This document shows, piece by piece, positions 19,681-32,781 of a stretch of 64,000 nt of DNA. The position numbers and the translations under genes were made by a program. Position 1 is the stretch's first letter, and each line of letters opens with the position of its first letter. The stretch lies in contig JBBHKE010001612.1 in NCBI GenBank assembly GCA_037447655.1, forward strand, positions 35,838 to 99,837, given 5' to 3'. A model generated the notes under the pieces. It searched no databases. It was not told the origin of the DNA and was given only the letters and a program-made list of their open reading frames with translations. This DNA comes from Zygnema cylindricum (lineage: Eukaryota > Streptophyta > Zygnematophyceae > Zygnematales > Zygnemataceae).

Positions 19681-21094
19681 GAAGAGGCAGCACTATTATA
19701 AATCAACGACTGCAATACCGAAATTGAGAGAAAAGAGAAAAAAAATCGACAATACCAGCGAACATGCTGACGTGGTTAAAACTGACATCTACTACTTCAA
19801 AAAAACGTAAGTTACAAAAATAGAATACTGTAAAAAGAAAGAAAGAAAAAAAATGAAGAGAAGAAATTACGAGATCACACCAAAAGTACAGGAGGACACG
19901 TGGCCTTTACGAAAAGAAGTACTTGCGTTAATAAGGTAGGAAATACAAAAGAACACGGAACAAACTAAACACGTGGAAAAGGGGTGCGATGGGAAGAGTG
20001 GCATATATTGAGAAAGATGAATGAGTTTAAATTGTAGGAATTACGAACCTAGTGATATAATATTCCGAGCCTGAACAGGCTTTTAGTAAAATAAATATTG
20101 AGCAAAATAAGCTGGTCTAAAATTACTCATAGAGCAGTGGAAAAAAAGAAAGTACTTGCTTTATCCAATAGGCGTACGGTTATACGTGCGAATCAATACC
20201 TGAACCTCATGAGGCGCGGCCCAACCTGATCGTTCCGGTTCGGGACTCGCTTGGGCGGTCACACGCCTATGGGGGATAAATCTCAAGTTTCCCTCCACCT
20301 ATATGTTAACCTGCACTTGCCATTGGATACACAACCGATACGCAGCAATCTTATTGGTGGACATGGCATTGCCTTCGTGCCTTGTCGTCTTCCCCACAGG
20401 ATTTCGTCCACAAAGGAAAAATCGCCTTCAAGGATAGAAGACACGCCAACAGTGAGACGTGGCAGTATGAAGACCATTCGCGATCATAAAATCCCAATGG
20501 AGAGAGAGATCGACGGCTAGCAGGATGCACAGATGTCAGAACCCTACATCAAGAGATGAATTTTAATTTTGTGGGAGCCGGTTGAAAAATTTGTACCCGA
20601 CTGGCGAACTTTCATGTATTCGCGTGTTAATTATGATAAATAGTGACTGGGAAACATCGTGCCGTAGATCATATTCTATTTCCAATATTGACGGCTTAGA
20701 TTGTATCAAGCTTCCGTCACGTTGCCGACGGAATGTCAGCATATCGAGAAAGTTCGTAGGAAGGCCTCACTGTGAACGCGAACTCCTGGCAGGTTTCAGT
20801 TTGATTTCGCCGTTGTCTCGATCCAAATGTGAACGGTGTTAACGGGATAATTCTGATCCTCTTGTAAGCAGGAAAAAAGCTGCAAATGTATTATGGAAAA
20901 TTCCAGTGAAACTTAAGCTGCTCCTCATTTCAGTAGCAGAAGCTTTGCCGCTTTTTTTCACTGTCCTTTCTAGCAATAACTGCTTAAAGTGTTACAATAA
21001 CAGTCGCTTTCTATTTTTATTTGTCGAGTACCTTCTTTTCCCGTGTGTTAGTATTACTCAGGTCTGTATTATTTCTACTTGTTTCATAGCAAAA

Positions 21095-23464
21095 ATGACT
21101 ACTTTGTTGCAAGCTTCATCCTCCACTGCTTCTTTGGCCAGCACTTGTGGTCAAGTTTCTTCAAGCTCCAGCCATGTCTCCAGAGTTTCCAGGATCTCTT
21201 ACAGCGGTCTTAGGGCTGTCCCTTCCATCCGTCACGTCTCCTCCTCTGCCACACGAATTTCATTAGTGAAGTCCACTGGTGTCCGATGCGAGGCGAAGGA
21301 AAAGGTCGAGGCCACCGGTTGGTTTCATTACCTTTTTTTCGGTCTTTTAATTCGTTTATTTTTCCTCTTGTATTTTTTTTGTTCTCCCTCTTTGCTGTCT
21401 TATTGTTTCTTAGTTCCTACTTCATCATTCATTCTCCTCCATTTTCCGTCCATTTTCTCTCTCAGTTCTCTTCCTTCCTGTCGCCTGTTCCCTTCCATTT
21501 TACGTACTATGTCCTTCACCTCCTCTGTTTTCACTTGGTCGTTTCCCTTGTCTATCTTTCGCTCATGTCGCTACTTTTTTTGTATTGCATCTTTTCGTTA
21601 GTCCCTTTGATCTTTTTTGTATTGCATCTCTCCGTTAGTCCTTGTAATCTATCTTTCTTTCATTTGTGTTCTGCTGTCTTTACTTTTTGTATATCCTCTG
21701 TTTATTTTCTTTATTACTTTTATGGATTACCCTTTCCCTCTCGTTGTCCCCTCCCCCCGCATCCCTTCCACTAAGCTTTTTTGCTAATTCTCTTGTCTTT
21801 ATTCGTTCCTCCCTCTTCCCTGCTCTTGAACAAGAATGACGTGTTGCTTATCTTCAAGTTTTAGGGTAAATATGAACTGAAATAAGTCTTGGTTTTCTTT
21901 CTGCTATATTGTATTTCCAGGTTTCAGTAGTCATAATATCGCATGGAACTGGAATTTTGTCAATGTACCTTAGTAACTGTTAAATGTCGCTTTTTGAAAC
22001 GCAGAATGTATTGTGTATCATGTATGTGCTTACGTTTTTTATTTTCGAATTAAACCTGAGCTGAGATCATATGCTCCAGCGTTTTCTATCATGTTTAGAT
22101 TGGTCTATATGGCATAGGAATTTTTTCTATGTAATTACTTGTACCGTGATTTTGAACACACTAACGAGTTGTTTTATATATGTAATAAAACTTTGTAGTA
22201 TCGTTTGGGATGTGGGTTGACTGAGTATTTAGCCGCAGATCAATTGTCAGCTCATTAATTGAAAAACATTCTTTAGACTTGATGCCTGGTTGTCACGGTA
22301 ACTAATATCTTATTGCCGGTGTTAACTGCTGTTTCTACATGTAGTGGTTCCTCCTTAAACCACATTTGTCCACACTCTACTGTCCGCTCTCCTGCCCGCT
22401 CTTCTGTATATACTGCATTTTCTCATATTCATGGATTTTATGGTTTCTATGGTTTAGTATTTGCTAGATGAATCTGAAATGAGTTGTACATGATCATTGC
22501 CCTTTTGATATGCACTTAATCACTCTTAATGCTGTCTCTTTCAACTTCTGTAGACTTTCATTAGCATAGAAGTTGTGGTTTTACAGGTAATTGTCTTAGA
22601 AGTTACACTATTGCCTTTTTACAAAAGTGATGATTGCTGGTTCCTGACTTTGTCTATGTCACCACTTCGTTTGCCTTTTTCTGCATCTAATTTGAGGATG
22701 CTACAGTTTTATCATCAATGTACAGATCTGTATACTTCAAGAAATATACGGGAATGCCTAAATCTTTCGTATAATGTATTTCTAGAACTAGTTGTCCATT
22801 AATTTGCTGGTTTTAGAGTGCTTATCTTGATGTCTATGCTTGAATGTATTTAAAATAACTATTTGTCCTCGATCTGTGTATGTACTTGCAAAATTTGTAT
22901 GTAATCCTCCATTGAATTTGTGCTTGAATACTTGTCATCATGTCTATTTTTGAACGCTTTATCATCGTTTGTTTCTTCATTGTAATTCCATTCTAAAGAA
23001 TTCATTAACTGGTTACTTGATGTGCTGCAAAAGTAGTTCGCTGTTCTGCATTTCATTTGCTGGTTACTGCCGGCATTATATCTATACCTGATTACATTCA
23101 AACAATTTATTTCTAGTTCGTATTGATAATATTATTTCTTCATGCAGCAGGAGAGGTTACTGACAGCACCTTCAAGAAGCTTGTGCTGGAAAGCAAGGTA
23201 CCAGTTTTGGTTGACTTCTGGGCTCCATGGTGTGGTCCATGCCGAATGATTGCCCCCCTCATTGATGAGCTTTCCGTCAGTTACGGAAATAAGCTCACAT
23301 GTTTGAAGCTCAACACGGACGACAGTCCTGGTGTGGCAACAGAATATGGAATCCGAAGTATTCCTACAGTGATGATTTTCAAGAATGGAAAGAAGATGGA
23401 CACAGTTATTGGAGCAGTCCCTAAGACTACCTTAACATCAACAATTGAGAAATATCTTGATTAA
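21095..23464 (+). CDS. TRXM: Thioredoxin m-type, chloroplast
   Basis: Two exons, 21095-21317 and 23148-23464, joined in phase 1 across an 1830-bp intron; 179 aa. Exon 1 is a Ser/Thr/Arg-rich, acid-poor chloroplast transit peptide starting [10 protein letters not shown]. Mature protein begins near the VEATAGEVTD junction. The thioredoxin fold follows: [17 protein letters not shown] with the redox-active WCGPC site (residues ~105-109), then [11 protein letters not shown] with the cis-proline and GAVPKTTL. Known for the family: stromal dithiol-disulfide exchange, reduced by ferredoxin-thioredoxin reductase (or NTRC), with targets including Calvin-cycle and redox-regulated enzymes. The start codon is the first ATG after an in-frame region lacking transit-peptide character. 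No frame damage is seen; the gene looks intact. Confidence 0.95.
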
Positions 23465-25650
23465 AGGATGTTATTGGCTTGGTTTAGACCATAATATTCT
23501 TTGGGAAAGTCCTCATTGACATATAGAAATGATGATGTATGAGCAAGAAGGGTGTTGAGAATTACTTTTAGTGTGGATGATAAAAGGATCTGGGTAGTTC
23601 AGGTAGTAGTGCAGATAAATTTGCTTTTTTGAGTGGGTGAATGATGTAAGCACAATATTCAATTTTCAGATTGGGAAACTGAGCCTTTAAAGGCACTATG
23701 TGACATTTATACTTGCAGCCTATGTCCTTGTAGATACGAGCAGATGGAAGGCAAGGGGGCTTCCATCAAAGGGAGAAAAAAGTGGGAACACTTGTCTCAA
23801 TTTTTCAGTATGGCGAATAACGCCTTTTTTTTTCACACCAGGTGCTGTCTGCTTATGCCCACTTATGGGCTTCTTGAAGTCCTCCCATGACCGTGTATCA
23901 ATCTTCTAAGTGATTTTCGAATTAAGACAGCTTAAATGCATAGTGCAAGGAACCCTGTTTTTTGTGTATGTCTTTGGAAAAGTTGTTGTTTGTGAGTCTA
24001 TTTTTTGTTAGAGTTTTAAGTTTTTTGCCTTACTGTGTTTGGGAAGTTTCGTTTAGATGCTGTGTTATCAGACGACTGATTAACCTGGATGAGTACTAAT
24101 TCTAAGGTTTAATTGCTTCTGCTTTTAAGCTTTTAAAGTTTTGTTAGTTTTGAAGATGTCAGTTTAAGTATGTTTTTTGCTGTTAAATGAGATGGTGTTT
24201 TCATTTGACATGTGATCCTGGACAATGAACGAAAGTAATAGTTATTGTGAAGATTTTTTTTCTTTTTTCATCGTTGGGTTTGTTTTACTAGTCAATTCGG
24301 ATGTAATGGCGAGATAACCAACTAATTATACCTCATTGTCAATTGAGTATTCATCAGTTTTTTAGAGTAGAACAACGAATTTTAGACATTGATATATGCG
24401 GATCGAATATTGTCAGAAAACACTCCTGGGGTGTCCATTCACTTAGAGTTCTTACGATTGGAACAAAATATGCAAATTTAGTGCTGAAAATTGAATCAAT
24501 CAAGTCAATCAATTCTGTTATTGGAGCTTTGACAGTAGAAGTGATTCTCTATTTTGAAAAGTTAGGTGTGCTGTCTAATGCAGTTAAATGGGAGTATTAA
24601 CTAAATCTGAACTGAAAAGAAATTGGGTATGGCTTAATTTGTAGTTAATAACTTTAACAACTGAATTGCGATGAGGAAATGAAAAGTTGAAAATCTCTGA
24701 GAGAATCTTGATTTTGTGGATGTCCATGAGTACCCTTGAGGGAAACTATAATGGAAAATGGATTATGATGTTTATTAATGCCATTTTGTTGTCAAGGCTA
24801 TGTGATATGTCAATGGGTTATAGTGATTCATGGTGTAATTTTTTTGTTTCATGAAACTTTTATCTTTTCATGGATGTCTGCATGGTTGGTAAATATTGTG
24901 AATGTTCTTGGGGGTTTATTGTATTGTAATTAGGGTGACCTGTAATTGTCACGAATGATTATTATGAATTATAATCGTCATGAATTGTGAGAAGTAATTT
25001 GTATATTGGTGTGTACACGTTTACCCTTTAATGCTCAATGGAAAAAAGAGGCTTTTGAGGGGTGACCAAAAAAAACCGAGGGGCACTCAGGAGAACATTT
25101 ACCTGTTTGCATGTCGGATTAGAGATTAAACTTCATTTCCCAACTCTATATTTACATATTAGTCTGTCTATTAATGCTGATGGTATTTTTTTGATGGTTT
25201 GAACTAGGAAAGGCTATGAATGGTATTTGTTCTTATGGTATTTTCTTCGTTTCTATGATGTGTTTTGATCTTACGGTTTTTTTTTTTTTTAAAACTGTGT
25301 CCTTTTCATCGTCTACATCCTTACGAGAGTGCTTTTGAGAGATCACAATTGATCTGTATTGCAGCGCAAAACAAAAAACTATCGCACTAATTTTTATAAA
25401 ATCAGGGTATCATGGGACAGCTAGAGGCATTTTAATACTTTTGTTTTTTCCATTTATGTACATCCACCTGGCAGCATTTTCCAATATACTGCTGCTGATA
25501 ATGTACAAAGCATGCACAGCAATCTACCATATTCCTCATTAATAACTGTATGAACTATAGCTAATCACTACACTAACAATGTTCCTCTTCCGAGAAAGCC
25601 CTTGCTATATAACTATCATCGTCATTCTTGTACCATACATGAATAAATAT
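23465..25650. other. 3' flank of thioredoxin m and intergenic DNA
   Basis: The T/G-rich 3' region probably includes the thioredoxin 3' UTR for the first few hundred bases. The short open frames (for example 23700-23909 and 24343-24600) have no recognisable domain. No RNA gene or transposon boundary is recognised before 25651. Confidence 0.5.
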
Positions 25651-26111
25651 TAGTGTTGTACATCGGGTCTAAAATTATCGCGATAAAATCGATACCGATA
25701 GTTATCGGTTATCTAACGGTGAGGGTCCCGATTTATCGCTCCAAGACCAGCAAATTCCTTATCGGCGATAAGTGGAAAAAATATAGTACGCTATGCAATA
25801 GTAAATTATACCGTATTATATTTTTCACTGTATATAGCGTGGCATGCCACATATGACAACCTGTTCTGTACTCTGTATAACGACAGAATGGATCTTGAGT
25901 ACAGGGGAATAAACCGTACAGCTATACGGCATAAACCTACAATTATCGCCGATAGTTATCGAACTGGTGTTATTGCGATATAAAACCGGTATTGTCGGTT
26001 TCTTATCGTGATAACACCAGTACCGATATATCGTACCGGTATATCGATTATCAGTAAGCCAAAAAAATGGGCACATTGAATATCGGAAAATGGCACCGAT
26101 ACACAACACTA
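25651..26111. mobile_element. hAT-like MITE, 8-bp target duplication ATAAATAT
   Basis: Left end TAGTGTTGTACATCGG and right end CCGATACACAACACTA are inverted repeats. Exact ATAAATAT duplications flank them (25643-25650 and 26112-26119). Subterminal parts are rich in CGATA/TATCG palindromic motifs. It is 461 bp with no transposase. It forms a subfamily (GTGTTGTGTATCGG ends) with the 40073-40958 copy, distinct from the GTGTTGGGTATCGA copies. It lies about 760 bp upstream of the RNA-binding protein gene, in its presumed promoter region. Confidence 0.9.
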
Positions 26112-26866
26112 ATAAATATACGCTGTATCGGGTGTCGCGCATATCGAATACTGTGCACGATACAGCATTGTGACACGTGATAAGGGTTGTTGTGTACGAT
26201 ACACGATGAGTGTCGTACATTTATATATCTAACGGGAAAAATCGATACCATGCAACTACTTTACTGTACTGTAACTAAAAAATGGTCATACAGCGGCCAA
26301 TATTTCGTGCCTGTTGAAAAACGGTGCACCCAAAGGTTTTCCCGTTTTTCCGCAGTATTAGCAGTTTGGTATACAGTTCTGGATACGACAAAAAACGTGC
26401 CCCTAAACTCTAGAAACGGTAAAAACTGCATGATTAAAACGACAAGTAAATGCCGTTCACGAGGATATCCCTTAAGAGGCGCTACTGTAGCATACAAATG
26501 AATCCACGTGTATTCATGCTGATAGCCTAATACACGTCTAAAGCTTGAACGAAAACTTCGTGTGTGAACACTGAACAGACCTTTCTGGACCATTTCCCGT
26601 TCAGACATGCTCACAAAGATTGACATACACGATGAGATCTTCGTCTGATGACAATTTTAGCAAAATTTTCAGCAGGCGGTTTTATTTGTGTCAGAAACCA
26701 GCAGCAGTAATTAGAAGAATATCTGCTGGAGAAGGATTATTGATCTTTTCCGCGGTCTTTCTGCGCCATTTTCTGCACGTTTATCTGTTAATAGATATAT
26801 TGCTATATTTAATTCTCCTTGATAATTCTACTTTCGTTTTTTTGCGGTTGTGTTGAGTTTGCAAGC

Positions 26867-29699
26867 ATGGGTGATGCAGCAGAGTTCAGGTGCTTTGTGG
26901 GAGGCTTATCCTGGGAAACGGATGAGGAGACTCTGTTGAAAGAGTTTCGTCATTTTCAAGTAACAGATGCAAAGGTTTGTGTTTTAATTATCTTGTAGTT
27001 TTTTATCGCATGATTGTTTGCGTCTGCAGTCTCTCTTCCCTCTCTCTCTCTTTCTCTCTTCCTATCTGCCTCAGTGTCTCTTTTTTCTATCCTCTCATGC
27101 TGTCAACCTTATTCGCCTCTGTTCCCTTCTTTGCTCTATTATTGTCTGTTTTCAATTTGATTTCTATGTTGTGATGGTGCTGTGTGAGAGATCTACTTTT
27201 TGTATGGTGTGTTCTGAATGAGTTTGAATGTGTTTGATTTATATTTTTAGGAATGAACTTCACAGTTTTAAGTTTTTTCCGTTTCTGTTTCGATTAAAGA
27301 TGTCTATTACAGCTTCCTAAAGGTATGTGTGTGTTTAGAAAACAAAAAGTACTTTTAACTGCCTGAAAAATATTTGACACTAATAGCGATGGTCGCCATA
27401 GGTGCCCTCACTGTTCTCTTAGAAATGTATTGTGTTTGGAAGATTTTGAAGTAAACCTTTTGACTGTGGATAACTTTCTCGCTTTTTGGAAAGATATTTT
27501 TTCTGCCTGTCAAATGTCAGTTTTACTGCAGATTTTCATCTGTATTAGGGTTTTTGTGTGCTGGAGTTGTCTGGTATTGATAGCCCAAGCATGTGTTTAG
27601 ACTGCGACTTTTATATATCCCATTAAAGGGAACTATAGTTTTCGAAGATGCTTGTTTCATATTTCCTTAAGTGTAGGATGTATGATTTCTCTACGAAACG
27701 CTTTATTGGCATGCGGCTGAATGAATGTTTTTCATACAGTCACGTTTCCTTTTGTTCTAACATGATTCAAATGTGCAAAAACAATTGGAAACGCTATACG
27801 TGGTTATCTTATACTATGCAGCATAACGCCTGTAGGATGTGTGTATAGTATGGCGTAACAACGTACAGTCTTCTTAATTGTTTTCGCTCATCTGAGCCTG
27901 TAACTATAAGCACCATTAGGGTTTGAACAAGTGGCTTTGCTGTCTCTTATCGATTGTTTTTAATATTAAGGACAGCACAATCACACATGATTTATCATAT
28001 ACTGTCTTTCTTTTGCTTTTACATCGACAATAATTCCTTACTGATGTCTGATGTTTGCCATTGTGGGCAAACCAGGAGCTGTCAGTTGACCTCAGGAACC
28101 AGTTTTCACTCCAATTATCACTTTTTCATCCAGCAGAGGGGTAGCAGAAAGTTATTATCTTCCTCAGACGCATCTTGTGACATGGAAAAACACAAGCTTT
28201 GAACATTACATGCAGTACCGCCAAGATTAATATCAGAGGTTTCAGTATCATGGGTATAAACAAACTGTTGTCGCCTGCCAGAATCATTTTGGAGAGACTC
28301 AAAGGGCCGTTTTATGTTTCATATGACAAAAATGGCCGTTTAATGTTCAGTTTGATAAGTGGAAGTTGCTAGTGACGGCGTCTCAAGCACTCAGAAAATC
28401 CAACATTTTTGGAACGGCACTCGGCATCTGGAAATTTGCATGGTTCTGTCAGAAGCCTTTTGCGTTTTGCTCAGAAAATTTGCTACTTTCCTAAAACAGT
28501 CTGTTCTTGAGCTTGTGGAGCTCCTCTATTTGCCTCAGATGGCCAGTTGGCAGAAATCAGCACTTTGAAGCATTTCTGGGATCAGTTTGTGCTTATTTTT
28601 GAGAAGTTTATTACTATTCACTCAGAAATCAAGGCGGAGGCTGTTTTCTAATCAAGGCAAACTTGATACTCCAGGCATTTTGACTTTTATGGCCTTCATG
28701 CTCTCCTGGACCTGATGAATATGGAACTGATCTATTATGATTAACGATGAAATTGAGCCTGAGGAGAGAGAGTTTTTTGAAGTGGAAACGTTCAGTTTGT
28801 GAAACAAGGTTTTGACTGTTTTTCCAGCGAGTCACTGAACCATTTGCCATATTTGTGATCCTCTCTAAATTATGTTACGGCCAATCAGAAGAAGACGATC
28901 TCATGTCCTTTGATTATCTTTCTCAAGCTGTGTCCTGGCAGATATGGACAGAACGGTGGATACTTCATAGGGGTAAAACAATAATAATAAGCTGGTTTGC
29001 ACGCTTTTTCCCATGGGATCCATTTCTGGAAATATAGTTGCTGCAAATTTTTCTTTGTACATTTGGACATACTTTCTAGGGCTTGAGCTTCATCGTCGTT
29101 CATTTCAGGTGATTCATGACCGAGAGACCGGCCGTTCTCGAGGCTTTGGATTCGTCACATTCGGAGACAAGCAGGCCATGGACGACGCTATTGAAGAAAT
29201 GAATGGGAAGGAGATTGGTGGTCGTACCATTTCTGTTAATGTGGCTCAGCCAAGAGGTGGAGGAGGGGGTGGTGGAAGAGGAAGGTCGTACGGTGGAGAT
29301 CGGTATGGTGGAGGGAGAGGAGGAGGGGATCGTTATGGTGGTGGAGATAGGTATGGAGGTGGTGGAGGGGGAGGTGATCGTTATGGCAGCGATGGGGGAG
29401 ATCGTTATGGAGGTGGAGGAGGAGGTGACTATGGAGGTCGAGGTGAGAGAAGCTATGGTGGTGGAGATCGTCGTGGAGGAGGTGGTTACAGCAAAGACAG
29501 ACATGGGTCTGGGGACCGTTATGACAGTTCGAAGTCAGGGGGTCCTTCTCGCTATGATAAGTCTGACCGCTCTGGACCCTATGACCGTCCAAGTGGAGGA
29601 GGAGGAGGGGGAGGGGGAGGAGGAGGAGGAGGAGGAGGAGGTGGAGCTGGAGCTGGTGGGGCTAGCGGGGGAAGTGCTCGGTCTTATGAGCGATATTGA
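26867..29699 (+). CDS. Glycine-rich RNA-binding protein (single RRM)
   Basis: Exons 26867-26974 and 29109-29699, phase 0; 232 aa. Residues ~8-82 form an RRM: RNP2 is CFVGGL, RNP1 is RGFGFVTF, preceded by [10 protein letters not shown]. Residues ~85-232 are a Gly/Arg/Tyr/Asp-rich tail (GGDRYGGG units) ending with a poly-Gly run and SARSYERY. This is the architecture of plant class IV GRPs such as AtGRP7/8, nuclear-cytoplasmic proteins acting in pre-mRNA splicing, RNA chaperoning and stress responses. The 2134-bp intron falls between RNP2 and RNP1, the intron position known in plant GRP genes. There, alternative 5' splice-site choice yields non-productive mRNA and negative autoregulation; that this happens here is inference. 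The tail coding sequence is GGA/GGT-rich and gives open frames on both strands that are artefacts. Confidence 0.93.
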
Positions 29700-30227
29700 T
29701 GAGCGAAAGAGAGATGGAGAGAGAGAGAGAGAGAGATCGAGCGAAAGTGAGAGAGAGAGAGTGAGAGACTTAGATTCAAGAGAGATATCTGATAAACTTG
29801 ACTGTATCCATATGATCTTTGACCCTCTGTTCCCCTCTAGCTGTGAAGTCTGGGTGTCATATGGAACTTTTTGAGACTTCAGCATGGGAACTACAGTAAT
29901 GCCGATTATAGACCTGAGAATGGTTTCTTCATGAGTCTGAAAAGTTGCTGTGAGAGACGAAAGAAAACTGTAGGAACTGTGACGTGTCTTGGAAAGTTGA
30001 TCCAAAAACTACATGGGAGGATATTGCCTGTATGAAGGACACGACTGTTAAATACGGGGATGTAAAGAAAGTAGTTTCTTGTCGACATGAAGCGATCGGT
30101 GAATAGGATAAGTCACAGAAAAAATGTTATTTTTCCGGATGCAAGCGTGCATTCTCACCTCAATTGGTTTTTTTTTGTATCCTCTGTTTTTTAAGAGAAG
30201 GTGGTGATATAATTGCTTATTGTTGTT

Positions 30228-30300
30228 TGAAGTTTGGTTGTACTTTGGTTTGTACTTTGGTTTGTACATTGGTTTGTACTTTGGTTTGTACTTGTTGTAC
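30228..30300. repeat. GTTTGTACTTTG tandem repeat
   Basis: About five or six 12-13 bp units of TTTGGTTTGTACTTTGG type, 0.5 kb downstream of the RNA-binding protein stop codon. Confidence 0.85.
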
Positions 30301-32340
30301 TTGGTGTCCTTTTGTTACTGCTAATCAAAGTTAAATTGGTAAATTGACCTTTCGTGTTATTTTTGGAGAGTGTAAAATGGTAAATTGACCGGTAGCGATG
30401 TTTTTGGAGGGTGAGCTGGCAGTCTGATTTACCTGTGGTTTGTGTGAATGTCTGATGATTTGTTGTTTCTTATGAAGGTCGATTGTATGGAAACGAATCT
30501 ACAGTACATTTTATGTGAATGTGGCGAATGTTAATCGCAATTTTGTGACTGATATCTGGGGTGTGGCAGTTACTTCTAATTTTGGTTTACCATTTGTGTA
30601 AGTTGACTGACTTATAGAAGGAAATATTTTGTACACTATTGAACATGTGTCTTTTTCCTTTTTTTCGTTTTTAGTTTTTTTCCTTAGAAAACAATGTACT
30701 GTTTTCCGATGGATTGGTTGTGTTTATTGGAGTTTTGACTCCAATATTTCGTATTTGTACTATTGGTTGCATACGAGTGTTTGCCTTGGGCTGTTTTTCT
30801 TTAGACAGGTTCATAATTATAACCACGGGGGTCATGTTGAGTGTGGTTTCTTGTATCAGACATGTTAGTAGCTTTAACTGTAATTCTGTGACTGAAGGTT
30901 GGTTTTGTTTTTTTGTATATAGAAAAGTCGATTGTGCCTCGTGTAATTTGAAGCAGCCAAGAACTAAATATTAGAGTGGCTCTTTGAGATTTTTCTCTGC
31001 TGACGTTTGTTTGGCATGTTGCAACATTATTGAGATACAACATGTCACCAATTTTGCTTTGTCATTCAGTATGGTAACTTCTTGGCCAACAATTTAGAGT
31101 ATTAAGAGAAAAAAAAGCCTATGAGAAAGCAGAATTGTAAACCTTTCAAGTCTTTGAGAATAAATGAAGCAAAGTAGGTGACGAAAATTCTAAACTAAAG
31201 TGCGCATTGTATGTTGATCCACTCCGCTGCTTCCACTGTATGGCAAATATTTGCGTCAAATGCTCACATCTGGTGCAATATGTCAAGTATAAGTCTTTAT
31301 AAAAATTGTGCAACTGCTAGCCATCTGTTAGACAGTTTTTGAGTGGACAGAAAAGGAAATGCAATTGAAAATCCAAAAAACAATGAAAATGAAAACAACT
31401 CATTTTTTGGCTGTTATACTTGCCGAGGTGGTTGTGATGATTTAAAAGTAAACCATAAAATGAGAAGCCTACTCTTCCACTATAGTTCAGGTGTAGGGAA
31501 ACAACTGGAATTGCTGTATGTGGGAATCCCATACTATATGCAAGTGCTATACATGGATTATTCAGTGTAACATGGCCATGGAAAAGGCTAACATATATAT
31601 AGTTTTTAATTCTTTTCGCACATTGTTTTCAGAATCAGCTTCAATTCATCATCGTTTTTTTAGAGATTGACCTTGGACATAATTCTTGTCAAGTCCTATT
31701 TTTTAATTTTTTCGAGTACACTATTTACCAAAATAAAGTAAATAAAACAGTCAACCTCGCACAAAACACAAAACCCATTCCAGAAGTACCAGCATCAGTA
31801 GCAAGATAAAAGAAATTCGACAAATCTCATAAACAACCAATCAAAAACGTCATGAAAAGCACAACACTTAACTGTCCCATAAAAAAATTATGATAGTGAC
31901 AAGTATAAAATATCATTTTTTTCCCGGCCCACTTCCATGACCACACACTTTACCATGAATGGGAATAAGTCCATTAAACTACGCAATGAGTTCCATTCAC
32001 CACATTATCTATTTTTCTGGTTCAAGTTTTATCCAAAAAATGTTTCCCCAACAACTCTCCTTCTTTGAAACTTTCTCTCTCTCTCTCTCTTTGAAACTCT
32101 CCTTCTCCAAAAACTCTCCTTCTCTCAAACTAAAAGATTGTTTTACAATGGCTAGCTGGTGCATATTTTCAATTCATTCTACATGTGATACCAACCATAC
32201 ATACGAGGCTAATGCATTTTCACAAGACTAAATGGGATTAGTACATTTTTGTGAGTTTTTATGAGATTGATACATTTTTATGAGATTGAAACGACCTCAG
32301 ACGATCAACAATGTCAAATAGTGATGTTACATACTAAGCC

Positions 32341-32640
32341 TCATCAACTACCCCCTCTACTTACTACTTTTCTCTCCTTATCCCTCTTCCCTCCCCTTCT
32401 CCCTTTCCTCTCTCCCTTCCTCTCCCTCCCCTTCTCCCTTTTCCTCTCTCACTTCCCCTCTCCATCCCCCTCTCTTTCTAAATCTCTCTATTCACCACTT
32501 ACTCCAACAACACGCCGCCAAATGACTCTCTCCCTCTTCCTTCCCCCCTCCCACTCTCCCTTTCCCTCTCCCTCTCCTTCTCCCTTTTCCTTTCCTTCCC
32601 CTTTCTCCCCCTCTTCACCATTTCCTCCAACAACACACCA
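32341..32640. repeat. Polypyrimidine tract
   Basis: CT-rich stretch on the + strand (CCCTCTCCCTTTCC texture) just beyond the 3' end of the FNR gene. It contains a short internal duplication including CTCCAACAACAC (near 32501 and 32626). Confidence 0.8.
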
Positions 32641-32781
32641 CTGAATGAAAATTTCCGAACCAAACCATTTCCGAACCGGACCAATTTCCAAAAATACCGT
32701 AAATACTTATTAACAATCGGAGACAAATCAATTCGTAAAACCGAAGTATACGAAAAACCCCATATTACGAAAACCCATAAA

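Larger units (their letters stand above)
29700..32781. other. Convergent 3' flanks of GRP and FNR genes
   Basis: No gene recognised. After the stop codon comes a GAGA-rich 3' UTR start (29704-29770). Further right are a short GTTTGTACTTTG repeat and CT-rich tracts. The two neighbouring genes converge on this 3.1-kb interval. Confidence 0.5.

Noticed and set aside
20200-20260. GGTTCGGGACTC resembling a tRNA B box
   Set aside because: No matching A box, acceptor stem or anticodon arm could be laid out around it.
29100-29874. Long open frames antisense and out of frame to the glycine-rich tail
   Set aside because: GGA/GGT-rich DNA lacks stops in several frames. The sense frame alone has an RRM and matching splice phase.
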